Assembly (NCBI RefSeq): GCF_006335125.1
Contig: NZ_VDMO01000006.1
Location: forward strand, 124,001 to 188,000
Source of the DNA: Deinococcus radiopugnans ATCC 19172
GTDB taxonomy: Bacteria > Deinococcota > Deinococci > Deinococcales > Deinococcaceae
Reading direction: 5' to 3'
Length of the DNA: 64,000 nt
Part shown: piece after piece, positions 59,748-64,000 of the stretch
How positions within the stretch are numbered: the stretch's first letter is position 1
Layout of the letters: every line of letters begins with the position of its first letter
Notes under the pieces: model-generated
What the model saw: the letters and a program-made list of their open reading frames with translations, nothing else
Database searches by the model: none
What the model was told of the DNA's origin: nothing
Program-made: the position numbers and the translations under genes

Positions 59748-59822
59748 TGGCTCGGCAGGTAGGGGTCGAACCTACGACCATTCGATTAACAGTCGAACGC
59801 TCTGCCACTGAGCTACTGCCGA
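59748..59822 (-). tRNA. tRNA-Asn (anticodon GTT)
   Basis: 75 nt including encoded CCA. Acceptor TCGGCAG pairs with CTGCCGA; D-arm AGCTCAGTGGCAGAGC; anticodon stem and loop TTCGACTGTTAATCGAA with GTT; T-arm GTAGG-TTCGACC-CCTAC. All four arms are complete. It is the integration site of the island on its 3' side. Confidence 0.96.
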
Positions 59823-59900
59823 ACACTGGTCCTTCTCTGGTCCTGCACCCGAAAAAACCGTTTGGGCGCAAGGTGGCGGGCCGTTTCCGGCGCGAGAAGG

Positions 59901-59929
59901 ATAGTATCATCCGCCTTCAAAACCTGCAA
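59901..59929 (-). promoter_or_regulatory. Promoter of tRNA-Asn
   Basis: -35 TTGCAG (59924-59929) and -10 TACTAT (59901-59906) with 17-nt spacing, giving a start near 59894 and a leader of about 70 nt. Confidence 0.65.
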
Positions 59930-59964
59930 GTCCCAGCGCCGAAGCGTAGGCCGGGCGAGGCCCC

Positions 59965-61809
59965 TTACCCCTGGACCAGTTCGGCCTGCGCTTCCTGCTC
60001 CTGGCGGAACTGCAGTTCGTACAGGTCGCGGTACAACCCGCCCCTGGCCAGCAGTTCGGCATGCGTACCGTCCTCGACCACTTCCCCGGCATTCATGACC
60101 AGAATGCGGTCCGCGTTGCGGATGGTGGACAGGCGGTGGGCGATCACGAAGGTGGTGCGGTGCTGCATCAGGCGTTCCAGCGCGGCCTGCACCAGCGATT
60201 CGGATTCGTTGTCCAGGGCGCTGGTGGCCTCGTCCAGAATCAGGATGCGCGGGTCCTTGAGGATCGCGCGGGCGATGGCGACGCGCTGGCGCTGACCGCC
60301 GGACAACTTGACGCCGCGCTCGCCCACCACCGTTTCGTAGCCGTGTTCGAAGGCGCGAATAAAGTCGTGGGCATTGGCGGCTTTTGCGGCGGCCTCCACC
60401 TCCCCCGGCGAAGCGTCGGGGCGGCCGTACAGGATGTTCTCGCGTACGGTGCCGGAAAAGAGCAGCGTTTCCTGCGGCACCAGCCCCACCTGGGCGCGCA
60501 GATCCGTGAGCGGGTACTCGCGCACGTCCTGGCCGTCCACGCGCAGCGAGCCGCCGGTCACGTCCCAGAAGCGCGGAATCAGATTGACGAAGGTGGTCTT
60601 GCCCGCGCCGCTGGGACCGACCAGGGCCACGACCTGACCAGCCGGCACGTCCACGTTGATGTGCCGCAGGACCGCCGCGCCCTCAAACGCCGAATCGCCG
60701 TCGTAGGTGAAGCTCACGTCGCGGAACTCCACCCGGCCCTCGGCGCGGGCCAGCGGCAGCGGCGCGGCGGGGGCCGGCAGATCGCTGCGCTCGTCCATCA
60801 GCTCGAAAATACGGCTCGACGCGCCCAGCGCCTCCTGAAACTGGTTGAAGATACCGGTCAGCGCGGCCACCGTGCCGCCCACCTGCAGCGCATAAATCAG
60901 GAAGGTCACCAGATTGCCGGGGGTCATGCTGCCGGCCATCACCTGCCGTCCGCCGTACCACAGCACCACCGCCAGCGCCCCGAAGGTCAGGAAGCTCATC
61001 ACGCCGCCCATCAGGGCCTGCAGGCGGGCGCGGCGCAGCGCGGCCAGGAAGCTGACCACGATGCCCTGGCCGTAGCGGTGGCGCTCTACACCTTCAGCGG
61101 TAAAGCTCTGGACCACGCGCACGCCGCTGATGGCCTCCTCGGCGTTGGCGTTGGCGGCGGCCACGGCGTCTTGCACCTCACGGCTGACCCGGCGGATGCG
61201 CCGCCCGATGAAGATGGCCGTGCCGATGATCAGCGGGATCACGGCCAGCGTCAGCAGGCTCAGGCGGGCGCTGGTCAGGACCAGCAGGATCACGGCCCCC
61301 ACCAGACTGACCGACTGCGCGGCCAGCTGCGCCAGCGCCGTGCTGGTCACGGTCTGCACGGTCCCCACGTCGGCGGTCAGGCGACTGGTCAGGTCACCGG
61401 TCTTGTGATCCCCAAAAAAGCGCGGCGACAGCGTGAGCAGATGCGAGAACAGCGAACGCCGCAGGTCCGCCACCACGCCTGCCCCCACCCTTGAAAGCAG
61501 GTACGACTGCGCCGCCCCAAACAGCGACGACAGCGCGAAAATGCCCAGCAGCAGCAGCACGGTGCGGTCCAGCGGGCCGGTGTCGGTGCTGCCCACCTTG
61601 AGGAACGAGGCGTCGATCAGCCGCCCGAACAGCAGCGGAAACACCAGATTCAGGCCGCTGGAAATCAGGGTGGCCAGCGCGCCCAGAATGAAGATGACGC
61701 GGTAGGGTCTGGCGTAGGCCAGCAGCCGCATCAGTTGCCGGGGATCGCGTTTGGGACGGGGCGCGTCGGGGTCACGGGTGGAGGTGGGACGGCCAGGGCG
61801 CGAGAACAT
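59965..61809 (-). CDS. ABC exporter, fused permease and ATPase (MsbA-like)
   Basis: 614 residues. Residues ~30-330: six-helix ABC membrane domain. Residues ~360-600: ATPase with Walker A LVGPSGAGKTTFVN, Q-loop GLVPQETLLFSG, signature KLSGGQRQRVAIARA, Walker B LILDEATSALDNES and switch IAHRLSTIRNAD. Half-transporter that works as a homodimer, exporting lipid or drug. Leaderless-type promoter TACCCT at 61816. Confidence 0.96.
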   Translation of the reverse strand: MFSRPGRPTSTRDPDAPRPKRDPRQLMRLLAYARPYRVIFILGALATLISSGLNLVFPLLFGRLIDASFLKVGSTDTGPLDRTVLLLLGIFALSSLFGAAQSYLLSRVGAGVVADLRRSLFSHLLTLSPRFFGDHKTGDLTSRLTADVGTVQTVTSTALAQLAAQSVSLVGAVILLVLTSARLSLLTLAVIPLIIGTAIFIGRRIRRVSREVQDAVAAANANAEEAISGVRVVQSFTAEGVERHRYGQGIVVSFLAALRRARLQALMGGVMSFLTFGALAVVLWYGGRQVMAGSMTPGNLVTFLIYALQVGGTVAALTGIFNQFQEALGASSRIFELMDERSDLPAPAAPLPLARAEGRVEFRDVSFTYDGDSAFEGAAVLRHINVDVPAGQVVALVGPSGAGKTTFVNLIPRFWDVTGGSLRVDGQDVREYPLTDLRAQVGLVPQETLLFSGTVRENILYGRPDASPGEVEAAAKAANAHDFIRAFEHGYETVVGERGVKLSGGQRQRVAIARAILKDPRILILDEATSALDNESESLVQAALERLMQHRTTFVIAHRLSTIRNADRILVMNAGEVVEDGTHAELLARGGLYRDLYELQFRQEQEAQAELVQG

Positions 61810-61815
61810 GGGTGC

Positions 61816-61821
61816 AGGGTA
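61816..61821 (-). promoter_or_regulatory. -10 TACCCT for the ABC exporter gene
   Basis: TACCCT ends 6 nt before ATG 61809. Confidence 0.5.
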
Positions 61822-61939
61822 CGCCTGTGCGCGGGGTCAGATGGCCGGAAAGATGACCAAGCCCATGCTGGCGGTCAGGCAGGCACGCGCGTGCTCACGT
61901 TTTCTTGCCCCATCGGAACCGGCCCCGGCCATTGGGAGG

Positions 61940-61945
61940 TACACT
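61940..61945 (+). promoter_or_regulatory. -10 TACACT for the zinc-ribbon gene
   Basis: TACACT ends 8 nt before ATG 61954. Confidence 0.55.
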
Positions 61946-61953
61946 GGCGGGTG

Positions 61954-62676
61954 ATGACTGATCTTTCCCCCCTCCGTCGCCTGCACCGCGTTCAGGAACT
62001 TGACCTGGGCCTTGACCGTCTGCGCGACGAGGAACAGAATTTCCCCGATGACCTGCGGGCCGCCCGCGCCGAGCAGGAACGCCTCAACAACGACCTGGAA
62101 GACACCGAGATTACCCTGGAAGGCGTGGACCGGCGCGTCCGCCAGCAGGAGCAGGACCTGAGCGGCACCCGCGAGCAGATCGCCCGCGCCGCTGAGGAGC
62201 AGGAAAAGAACGCCTTCGACGCCCGCGCCCAGAGCCAGTACGGCAGCCGGATTCAGCAACTCGGCGAGCGCGCCGACGAGATGGAAGAGGACCTGCTGCC
62301 CCTGCGCGAGCGCCAGCGCGAGCTGAACGAACGCGCCGCCGACCTGCGCGCCCAGCACCGCGCCCTGCGCCCCAGCCTGAACGAGATGGAGGAAAAGGAC
62401 GAGTCGCGTATTCAGGACCTGCGCGCCCAGGGCGAAGCGGACCGCCAGGAACGTGCCGGGCTGGTCAGCGATCTGGACGCCCGCACCGTGCGCGAGTACG
62501 ACATGATCCGCAAGGCCAAGAAGGGCCTGGGCGTGGTGGAGATCCGGAACGGACGCTGCACCGGCTGCAACGTGGTCCTGCCCGTCAACGTGCAGCAGAA
62601 GGCCGCGCTGGGCAAGCTGCCCCCCGTGAAGTGCCCGTCCTGCGGCCGATTCCTGATCCGGCTGGACCTGGACTAA
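61954..62676 (+). CDS. CT398-type coiled-coil zinc-ribbon protein
   Basis: 240 residues. Residues ~5-180 are one long antiparallel coiled coil (rich in Glu, Arg, Gln, Leu heptads). The C-terminus holds a C4 zinc ribbon: GRCTGCNVVLP and VKCPSCGRFL (C4_RING-like, PF02591). Such proteins are found near RNase H or PHP genes and are thought to act as RNA- or nucleotidyl-binding scaffolds. GTG 61951 is an alternative start. Confidence 0.92.
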   Translation: MTDLSPLRRLHRVQELDLGLDRLRDEEQNFPDDLRAARAEQERLNNDLEDTEITLEGVDRRVRQQEQDLSGTREQIARAAEEQEKNAFDARAQSQYGSRIQQLGERADEMEEDLLPLRERQRELNERAADLRAQHRALRPSLNEMEEKDESRIQDLRAQGEADRQERAGLVSDLDARTVREYDMIRKAKKGLGVVEIRNGRCTGCNVVLPVNVQQKAALGKLPPVKCPSCGRFLIRLDLD

Positions 62677-62744
62677 CTGGGGCGGGGAGCAGGGAAAAGG
62701 ACTCAGGCTGTTTGCCTCTATCCCATTGCTTCCCTCCCGACGCC

Positions 62745-63713
<969 letters not shown>

Positions 63714-63791
63714 GAACAGCATTGTGAAGGCTGACCGGACGCGGCGGCCACCAGTCTGGGCAGCGGCTCACCCCGCCCAGACCGCTTGCAT

Positions 63792-63797
63792 TACACT
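63792..63797 (+). promoter_or_regulatory. -10 TACACT for glmU
   Basis: TACACT 19 nt before the ATG, leaving a short leader with AAGGTGA as ribosome site; this one is leadered. Confidence 0.45.
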
Positions 63798-63816
63798 GGC
63801 GCAAAGGTGAAATGGA

Positions 63817-64000
63817 ATGACTGCATATAGACGTCCGCTGGACGTGGTAATCCTTGCGGCGGGTCAGGGAACCCGCATGAACTCGGCCCTTCCCAAGGTG
63901 CTGCACCCCGTGGCAGGCCGCCCGATGGTGACCTGGGCTGTGAAGGCGGCGCAGGCGCTGGGCGCACGCAACGTGGTGGTGGTGACCGGGCACGGCGCGG
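63817..64000 (+). CDS. glmU: Bifunctional GlmU, N-terminal part (runs off the window)
   Basis: 61 codons visible. [29 protein letters not shown] is the pyrophosphorylase signature (nucleotide loop GxGTRM and the lysine of PKVLH), followed by VVVVTGHGA. Makes UDP-GlcNAc for the cell wall. The rest lies beyond the window. Confidence 0.93.
   Translation, partial: MTAYRRPLDVVILAAGQGTRMNSALPKVLHPVAGRPMVTWAVKAAQALGARNVVVVTGHGA

Overview
The window is high-GC chromosomal DNA that reads as a Deinococcus species. Pointers are a RecG with an extra N-terminal region, a monofunctional proline dehydrogenase with separate P5C dehydrogenases, a CrtI-family carotenoid-type desaturase next to a UbiA prenyltransferase, a CT398-type zinc-ribbon protein, and many genes that start 5-9 nt after a TANNNT -10 element. 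That last layout is the leaderless-transcript arrangement known to be common in Deinococcus. Genus assignment is inference; no rRNA lies in the window.

Layout. 1-3.5 kb (minus): a Panacea-domain (SocA-like) protein overlapping a two-helix membrane protein (candidate toxin-antitoxin pair), a SAM methyltransferase, a small membrane protein and icd. 3.7-10.1 kb (plus): a CsbD-like stress protein, two sugar ABC permeases flanked by two paralogous lipoproteins, then an overlapping run of FAD oxidoreductase, DinB protein, histidine phosphatase and alpha/beta hydrolase. 10.1-21.1 kb: a DsbA-like protein, AlaX-type tRNA editing protein, deoD, rsmB, a GAF/HD-GYP-like protein, an APH-type kinase, recG and an SDR. 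21-32.8 kb: gamma-carbonic anhydrase, cold-shock protein, a P5C dehydrogenase paralogue, a DUF4127 protein, a CHASE3-GAF-GGDEF diguanylate cyclase, trpBA and gluQ-RS. 32.8-37.9 kb: a divergent RibD-C/TetR pair, a TauE exporter, msrA, UbiA and a CrtI-like desaturase. 37.9-42.1 kb (minus): a proline-catabolic operon (GntR regulator, proline dehydrogenase, NmrA-like protein, P5C dehydrogenase) with a perfect palindromic operator over the first promoter.

42-53 kb holds MgtC, DUF808, a 128-bp MITE-like repeat, a lipase-like hydrolase, OsmC, and a three-gene overlapping operon in which a lipoprotein with an Ig-like plus cohesin-like region is coupled to a secreted protein with a clean type I dockerin pair. 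Next come a glutamate-racemase-like protein with both catalytic cysteines replaced by serine and a large M16 peptidase.

53.07-59.82 kb is an eroded integrative island. It is bounded by an intact tRNA-Asn (59748-59822) and a 67-nt direct copy of the tRNA 3' part (53071-53137). It carries a tyrosine-recombinase remnant beside the intact tRNA, a GAF protein with a degenerate GGDEF domain, a soluble sensor histidine kinase, a secreted protein of unknown function and decayed intergenic DNA. After it come an MsbA-like ABC exporter, the zinc-ribbon protein, an asparaginase and the 5' end of glmU.
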